From: Bacillota bacterium
GTDB lineage: Bacteria; Bacillota; Clostridia; Acetivibrionales; DSM-1351
Assembly (NCBI GenBank): GCA_023433945.1
Contig: JAEYTP010000133.1
Coordinates: 1-43,149 of the forward strand
DNA: 43,149 bases
Direction: 5' to 3'
This document shows positions 7,385 through 16,713 of the stretch, one piece after another (the stretch's first letter is position 1; every line of letters begins with the position of its first letter). The position numbers and the translations under genes are program-made. Below the pieces are notes generated by a model. That model was not told where the DNA came from, searched no databases, and worked only from the letters and a program-made list of their open reading frames with translations.

Positions 7385-8401
7385 GTGTCTAAAAGTAAAA
7401 ATTCATTAAAAAAAATATCATTAGTGATTGCTGTTTTATTAATCATAATTGTAAGTTGGCAGGCTCCATGGCAGTACTTTATTGAAGGTAAGCCACTAAA
7501 TATATCTAAATCGGTAAAAACAGATAATAGCATATATTCATACCTAATTGTGAGTCTATTACTGATTTTACTTAGCTGCATATATATTTTTATGACTATA
7601 TATAAAAGAGTATTTGCTTTTCTTAAAGACATAATAAAGTCTAGAAGGCTTATTTTTGAATTAGCAAAAAAAGATTTAAAAAACAGATATTTGGGTTCGT
7701 ACTTAGGAATAATTTGGGCGTTTGTGCAGCCAATGGTTACAATACTTATTTTTTGGTTTGTATTTCAAGTAGGGTTTAAGTCTGCTCCAGTGGGCGATTT
7801 TCCGTTTGTACTTTGGCTTATATGTGGTATGGTGCCATGGTTCTTCTTTTCTGATGGACTTCAAAGTGCAACTAACTCTGTTTTAGATAATAGTTATCTA
7901 GTGAAAAAAGTTGTATTTCGTGTGAGCTCATTACCGATAATTAGAATATTGTCTTCGCTATTTATTCATTTATTCTTCATAGTAATTATATTTGTAATGT
8001 TCTTTGCATATGGGTATAAGCCTAGCATTTATAATATTCAGGTGGTATATTACTTATTTGCGACAATTATTCTCGTATTGGGTTTATCTTGGATAACCTC
8101 ATCAATTGTCGTGTTTCTAAGGGATTTTGGACAAATAGTGTCTATAATAATTCAGTTTGGATTTTGGCTTACTCCTATATTTTGGTCTTTTAATATAATG
8201 CCAGAAAAGTATCACTTTCTGTTTAAGATAAACCCTATTTATTATATTGTTCAGGGATATAGAGATACGTTTATCAACCATATCTGGTTTTGGCAACATT
8301 ATAATATGACTATTAGTTTTTGGGTAATTACTTTGGGTTTATTTTTTTCAGGAGTAATTTTATTCAAGAGATTAAGGCCGCATTTTGCAGATGTGCTGTA
8401 A
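7385..8401 (+). CDS. wzm: Polysaccharide ABC exporter, permease (Wzm/TagG type) with N-terminal extension
   Basis: Membrane subunit of an ABC-2 exporter that moves a polyprenyl-linked polysaccharide or teichoic-acid chain across the membrane. The C-terminal 260 residues are canonical: amphipathic FELAKKDLKNRYLGSYLG, then WAFVQPMVTILIFWFVF and five further hydrophobic segments, with FWLTPIFW and INPIYYIVQGYRD. Unusually, about 80 extra N-terminal residues carry two more predicted membrane segments (residues about 10-30 and 52-75) around a short extracytoplasmic loop. Family members usually begin near the amphipathic helix. The start is GTG with AGGGG seven bases upstream. The partner ATPase follows after 83 bp. 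Polymer identity is not determined by this subunit. Confidence 0.88.
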   Translation: MSKSKNSLKKISLVIAVLLIIIVSWQAPWQYFIEGKPLNISKSVKTDNSIYSYLIVSLLLILLSCIYIFMTIYKRVFAFLKDIIKSRRLIFELAKKDLKNRYLGSYLGIIWAFVQPMVTILIFWFVFQVGFKSAPVGDFPFVLWLICGMVPWFFFSDGLQSATNSVLDNSYLVKKVVFRVSSLPIIRILSSLFIHLFFIVIIFVMFFAYGYKPSIYNIQVVYYLFATIILVLGLSWITSSIVVFLRDFGQIVSIIIQFGFWLTPIFWSFNIMPEKYHFLFKINPIYYIVQGYRDTFINHIWFWQHYNMTISFWVITLGLFFSGVILFKRLRPHFADVL

Positions 8402-8484
8402 TAAGAAAATATTTGTATAAGAGCATTCTATTAAGTAATAAATATTGACTTTTACTCGTTTACATTATAGGAGATGAATAGCTA

Positions 8485-9753
8485 ATGGACGATATAGCAA
8501 TACAAGTGAATAATTTGTCAAAAGTTTATAAAATATATGATAAATCCATTTATAGATTAAAGGAGTCAATTAATCCTTTTAAAAAAAAGTATCATAAGGA
8601 TTTTTATGCATTGAATAATATTAGCTTTGAAGTAAAAAAAGGTGAAACTATAGGCATAATCGGAAAAAATGGATCAGGAAAATCTACTTTACTTAAAATT
8701 ATTACTGGAGTACTAAACCCGTCAGCTGGAAATGTAGCCGTAAATGGAAAGGTTTCTGCACTTCTTGAACTTGGTGCAGGATTTAATCCTGAGTTTACTG
8801 GAATTGAAAATATTTATTTAAATGGTACAATCATGGGATATCGGAAAGAAGAAATGGATGAAAAAATACAAAGTATACTTGAATTCTCTGATATTGGAGA
8901 TTTTGTATATCAACCTGTTAAATCATACTCAAGTGGCATGTTTGTAAGATTGGCTTTTGCAGTAGCAGTTAGTGTAGAACCAGAAGTATTAATAGTTGAC
9001 GAGGCTTTAGCCGTAGGGGACTATAGATTTCAAGCTAAATGCCATAAAAAGATAGATGAATTGAGAAAAAAAGGAAAAACAATTTTATTAGTGACACATG
9101 ATATTGATTCTGTTAGAAAATTCTGTGATAAAGTTATGTGGCTTAATTGTGGAGAAATGGTTGAGTATGGAGATGTAACCGAATTAACTTCTAGGTATAT
9201 TGAATATATGAATAGTGATACTAAAGACTGTCAGATTGATTCTGATGATGACAGCTTTAGCAAGGATTTCACTAATGAAATAACAAAATTTGACCCTATA
9301 AATAGGTGGGGAAGCATTAATGGAATTATTAAATATGTTTCGATGGGTACTTCAACCAAGAAAGCTACAAATATTTTTGAAACTGGTGAGAGTGTGTTTG
9401 TAGAAATACGTGCTGATCTTACAGACATAAAAGATATAAGTAATGCTAGTATTGCGTTTTCAGTAAAGGACAAGTCGGGTTTAGATTTATTTGTATCCAC
9501 AACATATGACTATGGAATAAAAATATCTAAAAGTAATTATTTAAAGGTGAAATTTGAATTTGTTAATTGTTTGGTTCCAGGTGACTATATACTGGTGGTT
9601 GCAGTTGAAGATAGAGTAAATGGAGTACCAGAGTATTATGACTATATAGAGGGTGCTGAATATATAAAAGTTTTATCCAAAAGAAATTATCATGGACTTA
9701 TAAACGTTCCAACAACTATTGTGACAGAAGATTTAGGTTTTAGAAAGGATTAA
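8485..9753 (+). CDS. wzt: Polysaccharide ABC exporter, ATPase with carbohydrate-binding C-terminus (Wzt type)
   Basis: The nucleotide-binding subunit pairs with the permease upstream. Walker A is GKNGSGKST (residues 60-68), the ABC signature YSSGM (148-152), Walker B VLIVDE (168-173), and the switch histidine lies in VTHDI. Residues about 275-420 form an additional beta-rich domain resembling Wzt_C, which in O-antigen exporters recognises the chain terminus before export; that role is inferred here. Length (422) fits Wzt rather than the shorter TagH/KpsT-like ATPases without such a domain. RBS GGAG lies about ten bases before the ATG. The stop is five bases before the next gene, whose product carries a methyltransferase domain. 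Terminal methylation is a known export signal read by some Wzt_C domains, making functional coupling plausible. Confidence 0.9.
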   Translation: MDDIAIQVNNLSKVYKIYDKSIYRLKESINPFKKKYHKDFYALNNISFEVKKGETIGIIGKNGSGKSTLLKIITGVLNPSAGNVAVNGKVSALLELGAGFNPEFTGIENIYLNGTIMGYRKEEMDEKIQSILEFSDIGDFVYQPVKSYSSGMFVRLAFAVAVSVEPEVLIVDEALAVGDYRFQAKCHKKIDELRKKGKTILLVTHDIDSVRKFCDKVMWLNCGEMVEYGDVTELTSRYIEYMNSDTKDCQIDSDDDSFSKDFTNEITKFDPINRWGSINGIIKYVSMGTSTKKATNIFETGESVFVEIRADLTDIKDISNASIAFSVKDKSGLDLFVSTTYDYGIKISKSNYLKVKFEFVNCLVPGDYILVVAVEDRVNGVPEYYDYIEGAEYIKVLSKRNYHGLINVPTTIVTEDLGFRKD

Positions 9754-9758
9754 AAGTT

Positions 9759-12716
9759 ATGATAAATTCAAAGGAATATTGGGATAACAGATTTGGAACT
9801 GGCGATTGGGTTGAATATGGTGGTAGGGAGCAAACTCTATTTTTTGCCAAGATAGCTACAGATAATTTGCCAGAGTGGTTGATACATAAAATAAATAAGG
9901 AGTGCTTATCAATTTGCGATATGGGCTGTGCAGAAGGAGAGGCTGTAGATCTTTTTTCTAGATTGTTTTTTAATTGTGATGTCGTAGGGATTGATTTTTC
10001 TGAGCAGGCTATAGAAAAGGCTAGACAGAACTATCCTTTATATAAATTTATGCAGGGTGATGTTAATTGCTTAAATGAAATGTATGATGTTGTTTTCTCT
10101 TCAAACACATTAGAGCACTTTAGAAAGCCCATCGAGATACTAAAAAAAATGCTTTATGCCACAAATAAGTATTTAATATTACTAGTACCTTTTAATGAAA
10201 AAGAGAGATTGGCAGAACATGTAAGTACTTTCACTTATGATTTGTTTCCATTGAAGATTGAGCAGTATTCTCTTTTATATTACAAAGAGATAGATTGTAG
10301 AAATATGGAAAGAAGCATGTGGCCAGGACAAGAAATACTAGTTGTTTATGGGAATACAGATAATATAGATTTTTCAAGTTTAGCTTTATCTAATTTAAAT
10401 AATATGAATTTTGATGAATTGGTAACAACAAAACAATTATTGAATGAAAGCTATTCTGAAAGAAACAAGATTGAGATAGAAATTAGTGAATGTATAAATA
10501 GTATTTCTAGCTTAAATGCTAGATTAACTGAATTAGATGAAATCAAATATTGTTTGAAAGGCAAAAAGGCTGAGGTAGAAGAGCTAAAACTTGAGCTTGC
10601 AGGTAGAGAAACTGAGTTAGATAAATTACAATCAGAATTAAATAATATATATAATTCTGATTTCTGGAAATTAGCTAAAGCTTATTACAGAATGATTGAT
10701 AGATTTCCATTCTTAAGAAAGATTAGAAGCTTTTTAAAAAAAATTAAGAATGCCAATAAGCATAATGTATGTAGGGTTACAATTTGTGATGAAAAAAAGC
10801 ATCAAACATCAGATTATGATTTTAAATTACCATTATATAATTATAAACCCAACAAGACAGATATAATACTATTATCTGTTATCGATTGGGATTTTAGATT
10901 TCAAAGACCTCAACAAATCGCAAAAGCCTTTGCAGAGGATGGGCATAGAGTGTTTTATTTTGATGCTAATTTTTTTAATAATAATATTAAAATTAAAGAT
11001 ATAGATGAAAACTTGAAAGTTATAAGGTTAAGCCGAGTAAGTGAACAAAGAATATATGATATTCAATTCGAAATTCATAAAGATAAAACGATGCAAGAAA
11101 TAGATAAGGCAATTAATGATTTCAATATAAGAGAATGTACGATTTTGGTTGAATATCCAAATTGGCAACCAATTGCGGAATATCTAAAAAATAAATATTG
11201 CTTTAAAGTAGTGTTTGACTATATTGATGATTATACAGGCTTTGAGACTAATAATAGCACGCTTTCAATGTATTGTAATAAATTGTTTAAAGCAAGTGAT
11301 CTCGTTATAGCAACTTCTACGTTTTTATTTGAGAAGGCTAGAAAAGATTTTGAAAAAGTTGAGATAGTTAGGAACGGAACTGAGTTTAAACATTTTAATA
11401 GGGCAATATTGAAGGATACTATTGGCTCTTCACGCCCAATAATAGGATATTATGGGGCATTGGCTGAATGGTTTGATATAGAAAAGGTAGATTATATTGC
11501 ATCATGCAAACCAGAATGGGATATTTGGCTTATTGGGAATGTTTCGTTTGAAGGGTGTAATGAACTTAAAAAGTACAATAATGTTAAGCTTTTTGGGGAA
11601 AAGAGCTATGAAGAATTGCCAGAACTTCTTAGTAAGTGTGATGTTTGCCTTATACCATTTAAATCGGATATTGACCTGATAAAGGCGACAAATCCTGTAA
11701 AATTTTACGAGTATCTAAGTGCAGGAAAGAAGGTAGTTGCAACAGAGATTCCTGAACTCATGCCTTTTAGAGATACATACGTATATTTGGCTAACAATAA
11801 AGAACGGTTTTTGGATTACGTTGGCTTATGTGTTAATAGAAAGGATACACTTCAGCCAGTAGAATTGCTTACAAGTTTTGCAGAAGAACAAGATTGGAAA
11901 AATAGATACTTAGACTTATATAAGCATATTAAAGACTTATACAAAAAAGTAAGCATTATTGTTGTAACATATAATAATGTTGAATTAACTCAAAAGTGTA
12001 TAGACAGTATATTACAAAAGACTGCATATCCAAATTATGAGATTATTATAGTTGATAATAAGTCAACTGATAATACTAAGGAGTATCTTAAGGAACTAAT
12101 AAAAAAATATGATAATATTAAAATCATTCTGAATGATGAAAATACTGGGTTCGCTAGAGGCAATAACATTGGAATTCAAAAAGCTGATGGAGAATTTATT
12201 GTTTTACTAAACAACGATACAGTAGTAACACGAGGATGGATAACAGGTCTTATTAAACATCTTTCTGATGAAATTGGTATGGTAGGACCCATCACAAATT
12301 CTATTGGTAATGAAGCAATGATCAATGTAGATTATTTAGATATTGCAGATATGGATTTATTTGCTTTAAAATATACAACGCAAAACTTTGGTAAGATTAA
12401 TAAAGAAATACCAGTACTAGCGATGTTCTGTGTTGCATTAAGAAGAAGCACAATTGAGGAAGTCGGAATGCTTGATGAATCCTATGGAGTAGGAATGTTT
12501 GAAGATGATGATTATTCGTATGCAATTAGGTCAAAAGGATATAAAATAGCCTGCGCTGAAGATGTATTTATACATCACTTTGGGAGAGCTTCCTTTAAAA
12601 AATTGGATGATAAAGTGTATAAGAATATATTTGAAACTAATAAGAGTATATTTGAGAATAAATGGGGTGTAATGTGGGTACCTCACAAATATAGGGATGG
12701 AGTAATTCCAAAGTGA
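9759..12716 (+). CDS. Multidomain methyltransferase / coiled coil / GT4-like / GT2 glycosyltransferase
   Basis: A 985-residue cytoplasmic fusion. Residues 1-200: class I SAM-dependent methyltransferase, starting INSKEYWDNRFGTGDW, with the SAM loop CDMGCAEGEA (about 52-62) and GIDFSEQAIEKA. Residues about 220-300: a heptad-rich coiled coil ending in NSDFWKLAKAYYR. Residues about 365-725: a GT-B (GT4-like) domain with FQRPQQIAKAF, PIIGYYGALAEWFD and NPVKFYEYLSAGKKVV, which holds the acidic E-x7-E-type motif. Residues about 728-985: a GT2 domain with IIVVTYNN, VDNKSTDN, LLNNDT and FEDDDYSYAIRSKG. The arrangement resembles chain-extending, length-controlling and end-capping polymerases of ABC-dependent O-antigen systems (for example WbdD/WbdA), but the specific reaction is inferred. 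The ATG has AAAGGA overlapping the end of wzt. Confidence 0.85.
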   Translation: MINSKEYWDNRFGTGDWVEYGGREQTLFFAKIATDNLPEWLIHKINKECLSICDMGCAEGEAVDLFSRLFFNCDVVGIDFSEQAIEKARQNYPLYKFMQGDVNCLNEMYDVVFSSNTLEHFRKPIEILKKMLYATNKYLILLVPFNEKERLAEHVSTFTYDLFPLKIEQYSLLYYKEIDCRNMERSMWPGQEILVVYGNTDNIDFSSLALSNLNNMNFDELVTTKQLLNESYSERNKIEIEISECINSISSLNARLTELDEIKYCLKGKKAEVEELKLELAGRETELDKLQSELNNIYNSDFWKLAKAYYRMIDRFPFLRKIRSFLKKIKNANKHNVCRVTICDEKKHQTSDYDFKLPLYNYKPNKTDIILLSVIDWDFRFQRPQQIAKAFAEDGHRVFYFDANFFNNNIKIKDIDENLKVIRLSRVSEQRIYDIQFEIHKDKTMQEIDKAINDFNIRECTILVEYPNWQPIAEYLKNKYCFKVVFDYIDDYTGFETNNSTLSMYCNKLFKASDLVIATSTFLFEKARKDFEKVEIVRNGTEFKHFNRAILKDTIGSSRPIIGYYGALAEWFDIEKVDYIASCKPEWDIWLIGNVSFEGCNELKKYNNVKLFGEKSYEELPELLSKCDVCLIPFKSDIDLIKATNPVKFYEYLSAGKKVVATEIPELMPFRDTYVYLANNKERFLDYVGLCVNRKDTLQPVELLTSFAEEQDWKNRYLDLYKHIKDLYKKVSIIVVTYNNVELTQKCIDSILQKTAYPNYEIIIVDNKSTDNTKEYLKELIKKYDNIKIILNDENTGFARGNNIGIQKADGEFIVLLNNDTVVTRGWITGLIKHLSDEIGMVGPITNSIGNEAMINVDYLDIADMDLFALKYTTQNFGKINKEIPVLAMFCVALRRSTIEEVGMLDESYGVGMFEDDDYSYAIRSKGYKIACAEDVFIHHFGRASFKKLDDKVYKNIFETNKSIFENKWGVMWVPHKYRDGVIPK

Positions 12717-12732
12717 TTGCGAGGATAAATAC

Positions 12733-13815
12733 TTGAAAAGAATCTTATATTTTTCACATGTAAATTGGTCATGGATAAAGCAAAGGCCTCATTTTATACC
12801 TTATTATATTGCAAAAAGCGGGATAGAAGTAACTTATATATCTCTTAATTCAATAACGTCATTTATCTCTAATAATAAAATTAAGATGGAGAATGAAGTT
12901 GATGAGGGGAATCTTAAAATAAAAGAAATTAATGTCTTGCCACTTGGTAGTAGAGTAAAAATAATTGGAAAAATTAATTCTATATTAACCAGAAAATATA
13001 TTGCTGGTAATTTTGATGCTATAATTTTAACTCATCCAAGCCAAATAGATTATATTACACCAAAGCTTAGGGGAAGAAAAATTATATATGAGTGTATGGA
13101 CAACCATCCATACTTCTCTCAAAAAGAAAAAGTTACAAATTTATTAATCAGTAAAGAAAAGATGTTATGTGAAATAGCTAATAAAATAATAGTTAGTTCG
13201 TTTGAACTGAAAAAAAGATTGATAAATAGGTATGGTTTAGATAGTAAAAAAATTGATGTTATACTTAATGCTTTGGATGATGATACGATTTTAAATTGCA
13301 GTCAAGAAAAAATTTGTTTAAAACAGCCCAATTTGATATACATTGGAACCATTGGAAGCTGGTTTGATTATAAATTAATTAAAGATTTTGCTGGTAATAA
13401 CCCCAACTACACAGTTTATCTAGTAGGTCCAATTGAAAAAAGTATTGAAGCAGAGTTACAGAACCTACCACCCAATATAGTGCTTGTTGGGCCAGTTGAA
13501 CACAATGATGTTTTTAAATTTATACGAAGTGGAGATATTATGCTTTTACCTTTGAAGGTTAATGATGTAATAGAATGTGTAGATCCTGTAAAGATATATG
13601 AATACATAGCTTTAAATAAACCTATAGTATCTTCTTACTGGAACGAATTGGACAGGTATGTGGATAAGGTTCATTTCTATAATGATGGCCAGAGTTTTGA
13701 GAATGTAGTTAAATACATACATTTAAATGCGAAAGAAAATATAATTAATACTGAATTTGTACAAAAAGAGAATTGGAAGTTGAGAGTTGAAGATTATTTA
13801 AAGTTGAATTTATAA
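12733..13815 (+). CDS. GT4-like glycosyltransferase
   Basis: A 360-residue GT-B fold glycosyltransferase. It starts MKRILYFSHVNWSWIKQRPHF, similar to the RFQRPQQ entry of the GT4-like domain in the preceding protein. It continues with IIYECMDNHPYF, a linker to LIYIGTIGSWFDYK at the start of the second Rossmann half, and DPVKIYEYIALNKPIV, the donor-binding motif with the E-x7-E-like spacing. The start is TTG with GCGAGGA about seven bases upstream; the first ATG in frame would remove conserved sequence. It lies 16 bp after the fusion gene. It is probably a paralogue of that domain and acts on the same polymer. The sugar is unknown. Confidence 0.83.
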   Translation: MKRILYFSHVNWSWIKQRPHFIPYYIAKSGIEVTYISLNSITSFISNNKIKMENEVDEGNLKIKEINVLPLGSRVKIIGKINSILTRKYIAGNFDAIILTHPSQIDYITPKLRGRKIIYECMDNHPYFSQKEKVTNLLISKEKMLCEIANKIIVSSFELKKRLINRYGLDSKKIDVILNALDDDTILNCSQEKICLKQPNLIYIGTIGSWFDYKLIKDFAGNNPNYTVYLVGPIEKSIEAELQNLPPNIVLVGPVEHNDVFKFIRSGDIMLLPLKVNDVIECVDPVKIYEYIALNKPIVSSYWNELDRYVDKVHFYNDGQSFENVVKYIHLNAKENIINTEFVQKENWKLRVEDYLKLNL

Positions 13816-13837
13816 AATTTTTTGAAAGGATTATTTT

Positions 13838-16621
13838 ATGCCAAAGTTTTTCAAAGATAAAAAGTCAGAGCTTTTGTTTTTAGGTATTTGTACGATAATG
13901 TGCATCATTATTTTTCGGAAATATATATTTGGAGATTCATATTTAATCTATAGTAGTATGCCTCAAGCTGATACACTTTCATCATATTTTCCATATTACA
14001 AGTATTTTGCCGATGCGATTACTAATGGAAATTTTTCATTTTGGTCGTTTGAGATGGGAGTAGGAACTAGTACTTTATCAGTTTTTTCATATCTTTTTGA
14101 TCCGTTTAATATATTTTATATTTTATTCGGTAGTAAAAATATACCAAGTGTAATTGTATATGTAGCAATTTTGAAAATATTAGTTTCAGGCTTTTTCTTT
14201 TATAAATATATTATAATTGTTACAAAAAATAAATATATTTCTCTGTTGACAGGATTATTATATGCTTTTAGTGGATATATGATAGCGTGGGGTCAGCATT
14301 ATTTCTTTGCAACTTTCTTCGTTTTTGTAGCAGTAATATTATATTTTACAGAACAGTGGATATCTAATAATAAGAAATGGGTAGGGTTATCGATATCAAT
14401 TTTGTTCGCAGCAATTTCAAACCCCTATTTACTCTTTATGTTTAGCCTATACCTCTTTCCTTACGTAATATTGAGACTCGCAATTTTATTTGAAATCAGT
14501 AACTGGAGGATGATAATTAAAAAGTTTGTAAGGTTGGTAGGGGCATATATATTAGGTATAGGGTGTGCTGCATTTTTATTTTTACCGATAATATATACTA
14601 TATTGAATAGCCCTAGGATTGGTAGTACTGGGTTACATATTTTCAGTTATCGCAAAGGGTTAATTGAATATATTTCTTTGTTAAAGATATTTTCTCAGAA
14701 CATTTTTGGAGTGGCTGATAAAATTCCCGTTCCATTTGACAAGTGGCATATTTATTATGAGATGCCAGTTTTATACAGTGGGTTATTGACTTTAATTATC
14801 ATACCTCAAATAATAGGAAGATTAAAAAATGAGAAAAAGTTTGTTATTTACATTTTTGGGATCGCCTTATCTGTTGTTTCACTAATTACACCATTTTTTG
14901 CACAAATGTTTAACATGTTTAAAGCATATAATTTTAGATGGAGCTTCGTGATTATATGTTTTAACTTGCTTGTTTTTGCAGAAATGATGAATTATCTCAT
15001 TTCAACAAAAGAAATCAAGACTTCAATAACAAAGAAAACGGTGTTCGCATACTTACTTATATTGGGACCGCTTCTTGTCTGTCTTACAGTTTTATACTTT
15101 TTCAAGATAATAGTTATTGATTTTTCAATAATACAAGAAATTTTAAAAGTAATTATATTTATAATACTATACTATTTTATGATGAATATCTTTTTTTCTG
15201 GTAGACATTTTTCGGTTAAAAAGGTCGTTTTACTATGTATAATATGTACTGAGTTAATTACCTTCGCCAATACGACAATCAATTCTGGAAACATGATAAA
15301 TAGAGAATATATCCAGAATAAGCAAGGTTATTATGATAATACAAATGAAATTATTTCATCAATTAAGGAAATGGAACAAGATAAATTTTATAGGATTAAT
15401 AAAAATTACATTTCGCAAAGTGAAAACGATCCATTAATGCAAAACTATCATGGATTAACTAGTTATAATTCAGTGCAAACTAAAAGCTATATTGAATTTT
15501 TGAATAGTATGGGTATTCCATCAAAAGTAGGAGCAGCAGCAGTTATAACAGGTATTGATGAAACGCATCCATATCTTTTAAATTTACTAAATGTGAAATA
15601 CAGTATAATAAAAACAGGAAACCCATCGTATATGTACAATTATCCAGGAGACACTTTGGGTTATCTTCCTCAATCTTATAAGAAGATAAAGGATTTTGAA
15701 GGCTATACACTATATGAGAATAGTAATTCATTGCCATTAGGAATTACATTTAATAAGATGCTTGATTATGATACATTTCAGCAACTTGAGCCACAAGAAA
15801 AACAGAAAGCATTAATGTACGGCTTTGTTTCAGAGGATAGAGACTTAAATGAGCAGTTTCAAAAAGATTCTCAGAACATGAATCACTTTGAATATGTAAA
15901 ACTATCCCAACAACCAGTAATTACTGGATGTGACGTTAATTGGGATGACTATCCTAATAGTCTAAAATTATTCGTTAATACAGAGAATGCAGTAATTAAA
16001 ATAAAAACACCTAGGAGTGATTTTGCAGAGAGCTCGTTACAATTTGAATTGGAATCTCCTGTACAATTTGATATTTCGAGCAGAATTATAAGAAACAATA
16101 GTCAAATACAGGACTTAAAAACTTTTATAGCTACTGGAAAATATGTTTATAGTATACCTATCTCTGGGGATAGTGATGAGATTGAGCTTAAATTAAACTC
16201 AATTAAAGACAGTAATATTTTAATAAGTAATATTAATTTAATTGGCGAAAGCAAAACTAATAATTCTGTTATTGATGATTTAAAGAATAATGCAGTAAAT
16301 ATTAAGTACTTTAGTAATACAAAAATACAAAGTGATATTCAGATAAGTGAAGACAGGATGGCACTTTTTGCAATCCCTTATGATAGAGGCTGGAATTGTA
16401 AAGTAAATGGAAAGAAAGCAAATCTTTATAATATTGATATGGGGCTTATCGGAGTACCATTGAGCAAAGGATATAGCGATATTGTTTTATATTATGTTCC
16501 GCCATTTTTAAATATAGGAATAGGTATATCCGCAATTTCTTTTATAATTCTTATGGTCATTGTAATTGCAAATAGAAGGAAAAGTAAAACTAAAACTATA
16601 CATAAAGGTTATACCCATTAG
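13838..16621 (+). CDS. YfhO-family multipass membrane protein (GT-C-like glycosyltransferase)
   Basis: A 927-residue integral membrane protein. About a dozen hydrophobic segments fill residues 10-470. A large extracytoplasmic domain follows at about 480-880, and a last membrane helix lies near 893-915 before a basic tail. Family features: an early MPQADTLSSYFPYYKYFADAI acidic loop, WSFEMGVGTS, AFSGYMIAWGQHYFF, and a late NVKYSI...LPLGITF block. Bacillus subtilis YfhO acts with CsbB and GtcA in glycosylating lipoteichoic acid from a polyprenyl-phosphate sugar on the outer face of the membrane. By analogy it would use the sugar lipid made by the GT2 at 19268 and flipped by the SMR pair. RBS AAAGGA precedes the ATG. 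Confidence 0.85.
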   Translation: MPKFFKDKKSELLFLGICTIMCIIIFRKYIFGDSYLIYSSMPQADTLSSYFPYYKYFADAITNGNFSFWSFEMGVGTSTLSVFSYLFDPFNIFYILFGSKNIPSVIVYVAILKILVSGFFFYKYIIIVTKNKYISLLTGLLYAFSGYMIAWGQHYFFATFFVFVAVILYFTEQWISNNKKWVGLSISILFAAISNPYLLFMFSLYLFPYVILRLAILFEISNWRMIIKKFVRLVGAYILGIGCAAFLFLPIIYTILNSPRIGSTGLHIFSYRKGLIEYISLLKIFSQNIFGVADKIPVPFDKWHIYYEMPVLYSGLLTLIIIPQIIGRLKNEKKFVIYIFGIALSVVSLITPFFAQMFNMFKAYNFRWSFVIICFNLLVFAEMMNYLISTKEIKTSITKKTVFAYLLILGPLLVCLTVLYFFKIIVIDFSIIQEILKVIIFIILYYFMMNIFFSGRHFSVKKVVLLCIICTELITFANTTINSGNMINREYIQNKQGYYDNTNEIISSIKEMEQDKFYRINKNYISQSENDPLMQNYHGLTSYNSVQTKSYIEFLNSMGIPSKVGAAAVITGIDETHPYLLNLLNVKYSIIKTGNPSYMYNYPGDTLGYLPQSYKKIKDFEGYTLYENSNSLPLGITFNKMLDYDTFQQLEPQEKQKALMYGFVSEDRDLNEQFQKDSQNMNHFEYVKLSQQPVITGCDVNWDDYPNSLKLFVNTENAVIKIKTPRSDFAESSLQFELESPVQFDISSRIIRNNSQIQDLKTFIATGKYVYSIPISGDSDEIELKLNSIKDSNILISNINLIGESKTNNSVIDDLKNNAVNIKYFSNTKIQSDIQISEDRMALFAIPYDRGWNCKVNGKKANLYNIDMGLIGVPLSKGYSDIVLYYVPPFLNIGIGISAISFIILMVIVIANRRKSKTKTIHKGYTH

Positions 16622-16713
16622 ATTTTAAAATTCAATTTATTTTTTATTAATACAATATAACGATACATCCAGTAAAGTAATAGATTTAGAAATTAAGGAT
16701 AGGAGACGCTTTT

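Noticed and set aside
8446..8485. TTGACT followed by a TATAGG-like hexamer upstream of the ATPase gene
   Set aside because: The spacer is only about 15 bp and the second hexamer overlaps the ribosome-binding region; too weak to call an internal promoter.
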